Positions 1 to 9,639 are shown, counted from the first letter of the stretch. The stretch: 64,000 nt of DNA from UBA1672 sp033851915 (GCA_033851915.1 JAWSVM010000001.1:62001-126000); one strand, 5' to 3'. Numbers and translations are program-made. The notes: generated from the sequence alone by a model not told the origin.

Positions 1-364
1 TGTGGCAACCCCCGTTTCTGTCGATAAAATGAATGCACTTCAAAATGCAATCGACAGAGAGCTTCGCAAACTCGTTATGGACGGCGTTACGGATCAGGAA
101 CTCGGCGATACAATTTCACGCATGCAAGGTGCAGCCATCTACGCCCGCGACAGCCTTAGCGGGCCTGCCATGGTGATTGGTTATAATCTGATAACAGGCG
201 CAACGCTGGATGATATTGAATATTGGCCCAAAAGAATCGAAAGTGTCACCAACAAGCACATTCAAGATATTGCCAAAACATATCTTAACCCCGACCAACC
301 CTATAAAACACCCTATGTCGAAGGTTTTTTATTACCCAAAAATAGCAGAGGGAACATGAAATGA
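1..364 (+). CDS. M16-family zinc peptidase, C-terminal fragment (5' cut by window edge)
   Basis: Only the last 120 or so residues are visible. They match the C-terminal half of an M16 (pitrilysin/insulinase-like) peptidase subunit: a helical segment, then a stretch about conserved gaps in substrate binding (residues ISRMQGAAIYARDS), then the typical ending in which a helix 'sVTnkhIQDIAKTYLNPDQ' precedes a last strand. The Zn-binding HxxEH region would lie upstream, outside the window, so activity cannot be judged. The stop codon overlaps the start of the next M16 gene (ATGA), so the two are translationally coupled and probably form a heterodimer of an active and an inactive subunit, as in many bacteria. 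A GTG at position 2 could be read as a start, but a complete protein of 120 residues would be far too short for the family. Confidence 0.8.
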   Translation, partial: VATPVSVDKMNALQNAIDRELRKLVMDGVTDQELGDTISRMQGAAIYARDSLSGPAMVIGYNLITGATLDDIEYWPKRIESVTNKHIQDIAKTYLNPDQPYKTPYVEGFLLPKNSRGNMK

Positions 365-1728
365 GTATACGCATCATATTTTTCGCTCTCGTCTGCGGAT
401 GGGCTTTATTACCTTCCGGCGTTTTCGCCGACGAGGGTCAAAGCAAATATCTGAACATTCAAAGCGTTGAAAGTGCGGGGCATATAAAAGCATGGCTGGT
501 GGAAGACCATACAATACCTGTAATCGCCCTTCAGTTTTCGTTTCGCGGCGCCGGCTCAAAAACCAATTCTGCTGATAAGCAAGGGCTGGCACAGCTTGCA
601 TCCAACACCATGGACGAAGGTGCAGGTAATATCCAAAGTCAGGAATTTCAAAAAATCCTAACCGACAAATCTATTACTTTACGTTTCAATGCGGCGCGCG
701 ATCATTTCGGCGGACAAGTCAAAACCCTCACCCGTCATAAAGACAAAGCCTTTGAGCTTCTAAAGCTTGCACTCACCAAACCACGCTTTGACGCGGAACC
801 CGTTGATCGCATGCGTGCCTCCAACCAGAGCCGTCTCAAATCATCATTATCCAATCCTAAATGGATGGCAGCGCGCCTTCAAAATGACCGGATTTTTGAA
901 GGTCACCCTTACGCCCTGAACAGCGGCGGCACACTAACATCTCTTGCGAACATAACACCGGATGATTTACGGGCGTTCCACAAAACACTTGGCAAAAATA
1001 AACTCATCATTGGTGTGGCTGGTGATATAACAGCCCAAGAGCTTAAAATTCTGCTCGACGATGTTTTTGGTGACATGCCCAACACCAAGACATCAACACC
1101 GAACCCATTTACGCTCAAAAATTCAGGTAAAATTTATATGTATGAGCAAAATATTCCGCAAACCATTATCTCGATATCGCAAAGAGGCGTTAGACGTCAG
1201 GATGCAGATTATCACGCTGCAAAAGTCATGAATTTCATTTTAGGCGCATCAGGTTTTGGATCTCGCCTTATGGAAGAAATTCGGGAAAAACGTGGCCTGA
1301 CATACGGCATATACTCATACTTTCGCGAATATAAAGAAACAGAAGTCATGCATGTTTCAACATCCACCGTGAATGAAAAAGTGCAAGAAATGATGGGGCT
1401 TATCTATGAGCAATGGGACAAGATGAAGAATGAGCCTGTTTCCGAAAAAGAACTGCAAGATGCAAAATCCTATCTCATCGGCTCACTCCCGCTATCACTC
1501 ACTTCGACAGACTCTATTGCAAGTATTCTGCTATCTCTGCAACGCAATAACCTGCCGATAGATTATCTGGATAAACGAAGTGCAGAAATAAGAAAAGTCA
1601 CCGCAAAAGACATCAAAAATGTTGCAAAGCGCATATTGAATAAAGACAATTTCACCACGATTCTCGTCGGCAATCCGCAAGGGTTTGAAAAAGCTGAAAT
1701 TATAACCCAATTACCAAATGTAGAATAA
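361..1728 (+). CDS. M16-family peptidase-like protein, probably the non-catalytic subunit
   Basis: A 455-residue exported protein. Residues 1-23 form a signal peptide (hydrophobic core IIFFALVCGWALL, cleavage near VFA-DE). The rest has the two-lobed M16 fold: an N-terminal lobe with 'GSKTNSADKQGLAQLASNTMDEG' divided around residues 65-88, and a C-terminal lobe containing the R/Y pair 'EEIREKRGLTYGIYS' around 305-320. At the place where active enzymes have HxxEH, this protein reads LAQLASNTM, so the zinc ligands are missing. Family knowledge says such subunits partner with an active one, and the coupled upstream gene is the obvious candidate. The likely location is periplasmic, with a role in peptide or protein turnover; the substrate is unknown. 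The next gene, pgi, starts 11 bases downstream and may be co-transcribed. Confidence 0.85.
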   Translation: MSIRIIFFALVCGWALLPSGVFADEGQSKYLNIQSVESAGHIKAWLVEDHTIPVIALQFSFRGAGSKTNSADKQGLAQLASNTMDEGAGNIQSQEFQKILTDKSITLRFNAARDHFGGQVKTLTRHKDKAFELLKLALTKPRFDAEPVDRMRASNQSRLKSSLSNPKWMAARLQNDRIFEGHPYALNSGGTLTSLANITPDDLRAFHKTLGKNKLIIGVAGDITAQELKILLDDVFGDMPNTKTSTPNPFTLKNSGKIYMYEQNIPQTIISISQRGVRRQDADYHAAKVMNFILGASGFGSRLMEEIREKRGLTYGIYSYFREYKETEVMHVSTSTVNEKVQEMMGLIYEQWDKMKNEPVSEKELQDAKSYLIGSLPLSLTSTDSIASILLSLQRNNLPIDYLDKRSAEIRKVTAKDIKNVAKRILNKDNFTTILVGNPQGFEKAEIITQLPNVE

Positions 1729-1738
1729 CGAGTACATC

Positions 1739-3316
1739 ATGATGTTTAACAAATCAAACAACGTATCAAGATCACAGCTGCCGGAATGGAAGGCGTTATC
1801 TGCGCACCATAAAAGCCTTGGCCCTATTCATATCAAAACCTTATTTGAAGAAGATCAGGCACGATTTGACAAATATCACCTGCATCATGAAAATATTATG
1901 CTGGACTATTCCAAACAGCCAATAACACCCGAGACCATCGAGAAACTTATGGCACTTGCCAAAGCATGTAATATTGAAAGCTGGCGCGAGAAAATGTTCA
2001 CCGGCCAGATTATAAACACATCAGAAGGCCGCGCGGTTTTGCACACTGCATTACGCACCCCCGATGACACCCCTGTTATCGTTGAGGGCGAGGATATCAT
2101 CCCGCAGATCAGAACATCTTTAGCGCGCATGAAGAAATTTTGTGACAAGCTACACAAAGAAAATAAATTTACCCATATTGTAAATATCGGCATTGGCGGC
2201 TCTGATCTCGCCCCCTCCATGGTTTATGAAGCCCTGAAGCATTATTCTGATCGCAATATTCATTTACATTTTGTATCCAATATGGATGGCACCAACTTGG
2301 CAGAGACCTTGCGTTTGGTCGATCCGGAAAAAACATTATTCATTGTCACATCAAAAACCTTTACGACCCAAGAAACCATGACAAACGCCCACAGCGCAAG
2401 AACATGGCTTCGAGAAAAACTTGGCGTTGAAGATGTATCAGATCACTTCATTGCGGCGTCACTAAACATTCCGGCGACCAAAGAATTCGGCATTAATGAA
2501 GATCACGTCTTTCCAATTTGGGAGTGGGTTGGCGGGCGCTTTTCCCTTTGGTCAACCATTGGCTTATCTTGTTGTATCGCCATTGGGTTTGATAATTTCC
2601 AAGCTCTTCTTGATGGTGCTCACAGTATGGATCAACATTTCCTAAATGCACCGCTAGAAGAAAACATGCCTATTTTAATGGCTATGATTGGCATATGGCA
2701 CAGGAACTTCATGGATCTGCCCGCGCTTTCCATTACCCCTTACGACCAATATCTCTGGCGTTTTGTTTCCTATATGCAACAGCTGGATATGGAATCAAAT
2801 GGTAAAGCCGTTGACCGTAAGGATCGCCCCGTCACATACAAAACCGGCCCGATTATTCTGGGTGATATCGGCACAAATGCACAACATGCCTATTTCCAGA
2901 TTTTGCATCAAGGCTCCACAATCGTGCCATCTGATTTCATTTTAGTTGCGAAGACCCACAACCCAATTGGCCAGCACCATAAGATGTTGATATCAAACGC
3001 TGTTGCACAATCCAAAGCCCTTATGGAAGGGCAGGAAAATGACGATCCACATAAACATTTTGACGGAAACCGCCCAAGCAACACCATTGTTCTTGATGAG
3101 TTAACGCCCTATTCACTGGGTATGCTATTGGCGCTCTACGAGCATAAAGTTTTCGTTCAAGGCATCATTTGGAATATTAACAGCTTCGATCAATGCGGCG
3201 TTGAGTTGGGTAAAACCCTCGCCAAGCAAATTATTGATGGCTATGATAAAGAGGATGCCAGCCCGAACACAGACTCATCTACACATGGTATTTTAAGCCA
3301 TATAAAATCTCTATAA
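1739..3316 (+). CDS. pgi: Glucose-6-phosphate isomerase
   Basis: Interconverts glucose 6-phosphate and fructose 6-phosphate in the cytoplasm (glycolysis, gluconeogenesis). Both PGI family signatures are present: GGRFSLWSTIGLS around residue 265, and the C-terminal block IIWNINSFDQCGVELGK around 468-485. The substrate-binding SKTFTTQET motif (about residue 205) and the ESNGK block (about 350) are also intact. At 525 residues it is slightly shorter than the 545-550 of the enterobacterial enzyme and typical for alphaproteobacteria. Two ATGs stand in tandem at 1739 and 1742; I kept the first. It follows the M16 pair closely, but nothing links the functions. Confidence 0.96.
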   Translation: MMFNKSNNVSRSQLPEWKALSAHHKSLGPIHIKTLFEEDQARFDKYHLHHENIMLDYSKQPITPETIEKLMALAKACNIESWREKMFTGQIINTSEGRAVLHTALRTPDDTPVIVEGEDIIPQIRTSLARMKKFCDKLHKENKFTHIVNIGIGGSDLAPSMVYEALKHYSDRNIHLHFVSNMDGTNLAETLRLVDPEKTLFIVTSKTFTTQETMTNAHSARTWLREKLGVEDVSDHFIAASLNIPATKEFGINEDHVFPIWEWVGGRFSLWSTIGLSCCIAIGFDNFQALLDGAHSMDQHFLNAPLEENMPILMAMIGIWHRNFMDLPALSITPYDQYLWRFVSYMQQLDMESNGKAVDRKDRPVTYKTGPIILGDIGTNAQHAYFQILHQGSTIVPSDFILVAKTHNPIGQHHKMLISNAVAQSKALMEGQENDDPHKHFDGNRPSNTIVLDELTPYSLGMLLALYEHKVFVQGIIWNINSFDQCGVELGKTLAKQIIDGYDKEDASPNTDSSTHGILSHIKSL

Positions 3317-3375
3317 TACTTCATCTGCGTTAAAAACTAAGGAAAAAAGTCCCATTTTAATGTACACTGTATAAG

Positions 3376-4692
3376 ATGTTACTCACGATAAATAAAGATC
3401 TACCCTCCCCCAAAAACCTCCCTGTTGTAACGCAAGCGGAGCTTAATGAAGCATTGGATCGTCACGCTATGTTTTTGCGCGGACAAACGGGCGGGCAACG
3501 GGTCATTCTGCAATATAAAGATTTATCACATTTAGATTTTTATGATCGTGACTTATCACACGCCGATTTCACGGGGTCTATGCTTGCACATACTGACTTG
3601 TCACTTGGTATATATAAATGCGCATGCTTCTTTGCCTGTGACATGACCAATGCCGACCTATCACATTCAGATTTTTCACGTAGCGATCTGCGCGGCTCCT
3701 ATCTTGCGGGCGCGAATATGTCCGGAACAGATCTGACCGACGCCGATCTGCGCGAAGGCAAAATCATGGAAGATGATGCTGAAGGAGGGCTAGTTAATCG
3801 CCTTCGCACCGGCGGTGAAGGTACAAAGACAATCCTGACAGGCGCGCGCCTGACAAATGCAAACCTATCAAATGTGCGCGCACATTCCGCTGACTTTACA
3901 GATGTTGATCTTTCCGGAGCTGATATCAGTGATGCGCATTTCAGCCAATCTATATTTCAAGGGGCGAACCTGACAAACACAGATTTCACAGGAACAGACC
4001 TCTCCCAGACCAATATGAACGATGCCATTTTACTCGGCACAATTATGAAGGATACAGAGCGTCAGGGTCTCAAAAACGCCAATGCAATAACAGATAAGAC
4101 TCTGGGCGAAAAAATAGAAGATAATGAAGAGACACTGGAAGAACTTCTCAAAGAACATAGCATATGGATAAAAACGGCAGGCAAAGAAGGGCGGCAACTA
4201 AATCTAAGCCATTATGATTTACGTAGCGCCACCGATTTGAACCTCTTGCCGCTGACAGCTATTCGCGCCACCGATGCATGCTTTTTAGGAATAGATTTAT
4301 GCCACGCTTCAATGCAAAGTACGACGCTCGACAGATCTGACTTTCGTGATTGTTACATGGAAAATGTTGACTTACGCGGCTCCAGTTTAATAAAAGTCAA
4401 AATGACGCGTGTCATTCTGCGCGGAGCGCGGCTAAGCCCTCTGCAATTTGGTGATGAAGAAAAGAATAGTGCGCGTTTACATCGTGTAGATCTTAGTGGG
4501 TCAGACCTACGCTTTGCCAACCTGCAAGATATAGATTTACGGGACGCAATCCTTATGGGCGTTGACTTCACCCATGCCGACTTAACAGGCGCCGATCTTA
4601 GACGCGCGGACTTAACAGGGGCAATCCTCAAAAATGCATGTCTGGATGGTGCCAATCTAAAAGACGCAATCATCGATCTCGATAGCGTTTAA
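3376..4692 (+). CDS. Pentapeptide-repeat protein
   Basis: A 438-residue protein made largely of A(D/N)LxX pentapeptide repeats, which fold as a right-handed quadrilateral beta-helix. Two repeat blocks can be seen: about residues 50-230 (DLSHADFTGSML, NADLSHSDFSRSDLRGSYL) and about 310-435 (DLSGSDLRFANLQDIDLRD). They are separated by a charged, helical stretch (about 240-280, rich in E and K). There is no signal peptide or membrane segment, so it is probably cytoplasmic. Family members range from gyrase-protecting DNA mimics to proteins of unknown role; nothing here identifies a partner. There is no Shine-Dalgarno sequence. A TACACT hexamer ends exactly seven bases before the ATG, so the transcript may be leaderless. 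Confidence 0.9.
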   Translation: MLLTINKDLPSPKNLPVVTQAELNEALDRHAMFLRGQTGGQRVILQYKDLSHLDFYDRDLSHADFTGSMLAHTDLSLGIYKCACFFACDMTNADLSHSDFSRSDLRGSYLAGANMSGTDLTDADLREGKIMEDDAEGGLVNRLRTGGEGTKTILTGARLTNANLSNVRAHSADFTDVDLSGADISDAHFSQSIFQGANLTNTDFTGTDLSQTNMNDAILLGTIMKDTERQGLKNANAITDKTLGEKIEDNEETLEELLKEHSIWIKTAGKEGRQLNLSHYDLRSATDLNLLPLTAIRATDACFLGIDLCHASMQSTTLDRSDFRDCYMENVDLRGSSLIKVKMTRVILRGARLSPLQFGDEEKNSARLHRVDLSGSDLRFANLQDIDLRDAILMGVDFTHADLTGADLRRADLTGAILKNACLDGANLKDAIIDLDSV

Positions 4693-4734
4693 AATTTACT
4701 CCACCTTATTTCATACATTTCCAGCACAGTTTTG

Positions 4735-4770
4735 CTGACTCCTCTAACGTATGGATATATAGTCACTGCT
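4735..4770 (+). promoter_or_regulatory. Candidate mutL promoter giving a leaderless transcript
   Basis: CTGACT at 4735-4740 matches the -35 consensus at 4 of 6 positions. It is followed by a 17-base spacer, then TATAGT at 4758-4763, then seven bases and the mutL ATG. That geometry would put transcription start on or beside the A of the ATG, and there is no Shine-Dalgarno sequence. This is a pattern reading only; no experiment supports it. Confidence 0.4.
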
Positions 4771-6588
4771 ATGCGTATACGATATTTACCTGAGAACTTG
4801 ATAAATCAAATTGCTGCCGGCGAAGTGGTAGAGCGTCCTGCCGCCGCGATTAAAGAGCTTATCGAAAATGCAATTGATGCAGGTGCGACAGAAATCAATA
4901 TTGATATTCAAGCAGGTGGAAAAAGCAAAATTGTAATTTCCGATAATGGCTTCGGCATGAATGCGGAGGAACTGACCGCCGCACTGGACAGACATGCCAC
5001 ATCAAAGCTGCCCGATGATGACCTTCTTCATATTGCATATTTAGGCTTTCGCGGCGAAGCATTGGCCTCAATCGCAGCCGTATCGCGCATAAAAATACAA
5101 ACTCACGATGAGGAAACAGGCGAAAGCTGGGAAATAAATTGCGAAGCCGGTAAAAAATCAAAAGTCACCCCATGCGCCCATCCCAAAGGAACACGGATAG
5201 AAGTGCGGGATTTATTTTATTCAACGCCCGCACGTTTAAAATTCCAGAAAACAGAACGCGCCGAATTCATGGCGATAAAAGATACAGTAACCCGCCTTGC
5301 GATGGCATACTCAAATGTCACCTTTAAATTAACGCATGATGGAGCGAAAAAATTAAACCTGATTGCGGTTCTTGATGCACAGAGCAGATTATCCTCTATT
5401 TTAGGCAGAGAATTTGGTGAAAACTCTATGGAGATCACAGCAGAGCGCGAAGGCGTGAAGCTCTCCGGTTTTGCAGCACTGCCAACATATCATCGCGGAA
5501 CATCGCAATATCAATATCTGTTCGTTAATGGGCGGGCGGTAAAAGATAAATTGCTGCATGGCTGTGTGCGCGCCGCGTACAGAGACGTATTACACCGCGA
5601 TCGCCACCCTGTTTTGGCCTTATTCATTGACCTGCCCGCAACCGATGTTGATGTGAATGTGCACCCCGCCAAAACGGAAGTACGCTTTCGCGACCCACAG
5701 CTTATCCGCGGCATGATCATCAGCGCCTTAAAGCATGCCATCCATGAAGGAGGCTTTCAAACATCCAGCACAATATCTGCCTCTACGATTGGCGCGTTCA
5801 GGGCAGGAAACCACAATGCGCCTTCATTGCCTATGCATCGTGGCAATGCCCCCGCCGTTCCATCTTCCTACGCCTATGGGAATCTGGCAGAAGCACAACA
5901 TCAACTGTATGCGCCGCAAACATCTCTGGCACATAACATGGCGCCTGCAGCAAAATTTGAGCAAGAACATATCCATGCCCCTGAAACTCAATCTGACCTC
6001 GCACAATATCCATTAGGCGCAGCGCGCGCGCAAATCCACGAAAATTACATCGTGGCGCAGAGCGAAAATGGCTTGGTCATCGTCGATCAACACGCCGCCC
6101 ATGAACGCTTGGTCTATGAACGCTTTAAAGCGCAGATGGCAGAAACAGGCGTTATCAAACAAGGGCTACTCACCCCCGAAATCATTGAGCTGGATGATGT
6201 GCAAGCCCAGCGGCTTTTGGAGCATGCCCCAAGTCTGGAAAAGCTCGGTCTGGAAATAGAAGCATTTGGCAATGGCGCGGTGGCCGTGCAAAGCCTGCCT
6301 GCACTTTTGGGCGCGAACGTTGATATTAAACGCTTGATCTATAATCTGGTGGATGAGCTTCTCGAAGATGACCAGTGCAATGTTTTGGAGACTAATCTGA
6401 ACAAGACCTTGTCCACAATGGCGTGTCACGGATCTGTACGATCCGGACGACGGCTAAACGTAGATGAAATGAATGCATTACTGCGCCAAATGGAGGAAAC
6501 ACCATTATCAGGGCAATGCAATCACGGCAGACCTACCTATGTCGAATTATCACTAAAAGATATTGAACGCCTCTTTGGGCGGCGCTAA
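4771..6588 (+). CDS. mutL: DNA mismatch repair protein MutL, endonuclease type
   Basis: A GHKL-family ATPase that couples MutS mismatch recognition to strand processing. The N-terminal ATPase motifs are all present: ENAIDAGA, DNGFGM, GFRGEAL, and the DVNVHPAKTEVRF block near residue 300. A Pro/Ala/His-rich linker spans about 340-420. The C-terminal domain carries DQHAAHERLVYE, which fits the DQHA(x2)E(x4)E metal-binding signature of MutL proteins that nick DNA themselves, plus ACHGSVRSG and QCNHGRPTYVEL near the end. This fits an organism without MutH-directed repair. I start at ATG 4771, because it begins with the conserved RIRYLPENLINQIAAGEVV. An in-frame TTG at 4732 would add 13 residues with no homology. 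About 605 residues. Confidence 0.95.
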   Translation: MRIRYLPENLINQIAAGEVVERPAAAIKELIENAIDAGATEINIDIQAGGKSKIVISDNGFGMNAEELTAALDRHATSKLPDDDLLHIAYLGFRGEALASIAAVSRIKIQTHDEETGESWEINCEAGKKSKVTPCAHPKGTRIEVRDLFYSTPARLKFQKTERAEFMAIKDTVTRLAMAYSNVTFKLTHDGAKKLNLIAVLDAQSRLSSILGREFGENSMEITAEREGVKLSGFAALPTYHRGTSQYQYLFVNGRAVKDKLLHGCVRAAYRDVLHRDRHPVLALFIDLPATDVDVNVHPAKTEVRFRDPQLIRGMIISALKHAIHEGGFQTSSTISASTIGAFRAGNHNAPSLPMHRGNAPAVPSSYAYGNLAEAQHQLYAPQTSLAHNMAPAAKFEQEHIHAPETQSDLAQYPLGAARAQIHENYIVAQSENGLVIVDQHAAHERLVYERFKAQMAETGVIKQGLLTPEIIELDDVQAQRLLEHAPSLEKLGLEIEAFGNGAVAVQSLPALLGANVDIKRLIYNLVDELLEDDQCNVLETNLNKTLSTMACHGSVRSGRRLNVDEMNALLRQMEETPLSGQCNHGRPTYVELSLKDIERLFGRR

Positions 6589-6617
6589 ACTCTACTCTAC
6601 ATAAACAAGGAATAATT

Positions 6618-7166
6618 ATGGATGAAAATATAACAACGAAGCTGAAAAAGGAACAGAAGAAAATACTGACCTTTTATATCATATTTTTTGTATCAGTATT
6701 TATATCCTTCATTCCTGTGAATATAGCATCTCTTTTCGCAGCCATGATCTGCGTATGTACATTATCCGCGATTTATTCCGTGCGCAGCACCGCCGAAGAA
6801 GATGGCATAACCGAAAACCATATGACATACCTGATCAGAACATTCTGGCGGGCTAACCTTTATGTTTTGATAGCAACCCTAGGCAGCCTCCTCTACCTTA
6901 CTATCTTTATAAATTACGTTACGCTTCACCCCTGTATCTCGTATATTTCAGGTCATTGGACATATATCGTTCGTCAGGGTAACTTCGATACAATATCTTC
7001 AATCATGAAACCATGTGGAAGTGTGTTTTATAGCAAAAACTATCATCACCTTATTATAGCTGCTTTTATTGCATTTTCACCTTCATTGCTCTACCTTCTA
7101 CTGCGTTGTATCAGAGGGTGGCGGTTCATTATAAAAAATGAACGTGTTCCGGCCAACAAATTATAA
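6618..7166 (+). CDS. Small multi-pass membrane protein, DUF4870-like
   Basis: A 182-residue protein with about four hydrophobic segments (residues 16-34, 35-55, 75-97, 148-168) and a charged N-terminus. The order 'ENHMTYLIRTFW ... LLLRCIRGWRFI ... ERVP' resembles the small membrane family in which a (S/N)HxxxxIRTFW motif follows the first hairpin and an RCxxG motif follows the last segment (DUF4870-type proteins). That family has no known function. A Shine-Dalgarno AAGGAA lies just upstream of the ATG. It precedes the next membrane protein by 23 bases on the same strand, so the two are probably co-transcribed. Confidence 0.55.
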   Translation: MDENITTKLKKEQKKILTFYIIFFVSVFISFIPVNIASLFAAMICVCTLSAIYSVRSTAEEDGITENHMTYLIRTFWRANLYVLIATLGSLLYLTIFINYVTLHPCISYISGHWTYIVRQGNFDTISSIMKPCGSVFYSKNYHHLIIAAFIAFSPSLLYLLLRCIRGWRFIIKNERVPANKL

Positions 7167-7189
7167 ATTGAGATTAGGGCAATAAAATA

Positions 7190-9634
7190 ATGAAAAACCA
7201 AGCAGTTTCATTCTATACGGGTGTATTTTTACTATCGGGGTTGGTGATGGCCTTGCAAATTCTTCAATCACGTATTTTTTCCGTAACCTCTTGGTATCAT
7301 TTATCATTTCTAGTCATCAGTATGGCCATGTTCGGCCTGACAATGGGCGCGCTCAAAATTTATAGATCTCCTGAAGAAGAACAGCGAAAGCATTACGGTC
7401 TTATTGCCCGAAAGCATGCTATGGCCTTTGGATTTTTTATTCTAATCGGCCTCGTTGCGCAATTGTTCGTTCCTATTATATCACGTAATGCACTCCAAAC
7501 TTTTGCAACACTTCCAATTGCCGCCATCGCGACAAGCATTGCCTATTACCATGCGGGTATTGCAATCACTATATCTCTGACACGTGCACCTTTTCCTGTT
7601 GGGAGAACCTATGGCATAGATCTGTTAGGCGCAGGACTTGGCTGTATCGGCGCACTGTTCCTCATGGAAACAATTGATACGCCTTCTGCTATTCTATTTT
7701 TATCTGGTACGGCCTTTGTTTCTGCATTATTTTTTCCTGTTTCAGACACAGATAAGACAGACATTACACTTGGGAATTCAACCATTAACCTCAAGAAAAC
7801 TGCATTTCTATTTTGTATCGCAACATTCACAATCGGCACGCTCAATATTGCTGGTACAAAGCCTTTCTTATATCCGCTATGGGTTAAAAATAAAATTATC
7901 AAAATGTCTTATATCGATTACGAAGAATGGAATTCTATTTCTCGCGTAACTGTTCTAAACGAAGAAGTCGATATCCCCCCTTATGTTTGGGGCCCATCAC
8001 CACTCATGCCAAAGGATGCGAGAGTAACCGGAAAATACTTGGTTATTGACGGAGATGCCGGTACGCCTATTACAAAATTTGATGGTGATTTCACAAAACA
8101 CGAATACCTTGAATATGATGTTACCAACATTGCTTACAACCTACCCAACATTAAAAAAGCAGCCATTATTGGTGTTGGAGGTGGACGTGACTTGCTCTCC
8201 GCAAAATATTTTGGCGTTGAGGAAGTGACTGCGCTGGATGTTAATCCGGTTCAAATCAAGCTGCTAAAGGATCATCCTGAATACAGGGAATATGCCAATC
8301 TTTACAACCAGCCCGGTGTTAAAATTATAAACGAAGAAGCCAGAAGCTGGTTCCGACAAAACACCGAGAAACTTGACCTTGTTCAAATGAGCTTAATCGA
8401 CACATGGGCAGCAACAGGCGCAGGTGCCTTCGCACTATCAGAAAATGGTCTCTACACAGTCGAAGCATGGACAATATTCATGAATGACTTAAGTGAAAAC
8501 GGCGTATTTACAGTCAGCCGATGGTCAGCCGATGTTATGGATGATACCGGACGCACTCTATCCGTTGCAATGGCGACATTGCTAAAACAAGGCATAAGCA
8601 ATTTTCGTGATCATATTATTATGATTAACTCAGCTGCGATTGCGACAACGATCATTTCAAAATCGCCTTTCACGCCTGAGCAAATTGCCGCGCTTGAGGA
8701 AACTATAGAGGCTAAAGAATATACAATTATTATTATGCCAGGATACCCAATCAAAAAAGGTATCCTACAAGAACTGATCGTTGCCAAGAATCTTAAAGAA
8801 ATTAATCAAATCGCAGACAAGCAATTCTACGATGTTTCACCATCAACAGATATGCGCCCCTTCTTCTTTAATCAGGCACGTATTACAAAGCCATGGGCGG
8901 TCATGAAGATGGTGTTGTTTCCGGAAAAAGAGGGACATGAAGTCTTTCATGGGCAAGCAAAAGCAACGTTCAACCTCTATACAATCATTATCTTTTCTGT
9001 GTTTATGGTCGCCTTTGTTATTGTTATGCCACTTCTGAAAACAGTCGAGGATAAAAACAGTACATTCATAAAGGCAGGAACGTTATACTTCATGCTCATT
9101 GGCTTAGGCTTTATGTTTATGGAAATTTCTCTGCTTCAGGCGTTCGGTGTATTCTTGGGCCACCCAATTTACGGCCTTAGTGTTGTCCTGTTTAGCCTGA
9201 TAATTGCGGCGGGTGTAGGTAGTTTAGTGTCTGAAAAATTACCGCTCAACACCCTTCCCAGACAAATAGCATGGTGTCTTACCACATGCGGATATGGCAT
9301 ATTATTATCCTGCATTTTGAGCGATGTGTTCTATAGCTACGCAGAGGTTGATATTATAGCCCGCATCTTGGTCAGTATCGGGCTGATCGCGCCGGCAGGT
9401 ATCTTGATGGGCTTTGGCTTCCCTACAGGCCTCAGCCTGACAGAGCGCTTTGATACACGAGCAACGGCATGGTTCTGGGGCATTAACGGTGCAGCGGGCG
9501 TATTGGGGAGCTCTTTGGCTATCGCTTTGAATATTGCCTTGGGAATCGATAAAACACTGGTCGTGGCCAGCGTGTGTTACGCGTTGCTTATCATATCGTT
9601 CGTCACCTTAGCAAGATGTCAGCCAAAATCATAA
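7190..9634 (+). CDS. Multi-pass membrane protein with spermidine-synthase-like (SAM-binding) domain
   Basis: An 814-residue protein in three parts. Residues 1-215 hold about six or seven transmembrane segments. Residues about 270-590 form a soluble Rossmann methyltransferase-like domain, with the nucleotide loop IIGVGGGRDLLSAKYFG followed by the acidic strand end TALDVN. Residues 600-814 hold another six or so transmembrane segments. The fold is that of polyamine aminopropyltransferases, but where SpeE enzymes have a DxxDPxGP catalytic loop this protein reads SLIDTWAATGAGAFALSEN, a motif seen in membrane-bound SpeE-like proteins of unknown substrate. Spermidine synthesis should therefore not be assumed. 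It may modify a membrane or periplasmic substrate using a SAM-type cofactor. Confidence 0.7.
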   Translation: MKNQAVSFYTGVFLLSGLVMALQILQSRIFSVTSWYHLSFLVISMAMFGLTMGALKIYRSPEEEQRKHYGLIARKHAMAFGFFILIGLVAQLFVPIISRNALQTFATLPIAAIATSIAYYHAGIAITISLTRAPFPVGRTYGIDLLGAGLGCIGALFLMETIDTPSAILFLSGTAFVSALFFPVSDTDKTDITLGNSTINLKKTAFLFCIATFTIGTLNIAGTKPFLYPLWVKNKIIKMSYIDYEEWNSISRVTVLNEEVDIPPYVWGPSPLMPKDARVTGKYLVIDGDAGTPITKFDGDFTKHEYLEYDVTNIAYNLPNIKKAAIIGVGGGRDLLSAKYFGVEEVTALDVNPVQIKLLKDHPEYREYANLYNQPGVKIINEEARSWFRQNTEKLDLVQMSLIDTWAATGAGAFALSENGLYTVEAWTIFMNDLSENGVFTVSRWSADVMDDTGRTLSVAMATLLKQGISNFRDHIIMINSAAIATTIISKSPFTPEQIAALEETIEAKEYTIIIMPGYPIKKGILQELIVAKNLKEINQIADKQFYDVSPSTDMRPFFFNQARITKPWAVMKMVLFPEKEGHEVFHGQAKATFNLYTIIIFSVFMVAFVIVMPLLKTVEDKNSTFIKAGTLYFMLIGLGFMFMEISLLQAFGVFLGHPIYGLSVVLFSLIIAAGVGSLVSEKLPLNTLPRQIAWCLTTCGYGILLSCILSDVFYSYAEVDIIARILVSIGLIAPAGILMGFGFPTGLSLTERFDTRATAWFWGINGAAGVLGSSLAIALNIALGIDKTLVVASVCYALLIISFVTLARCQPKS

Positions 9635-9639
9635 AAATA

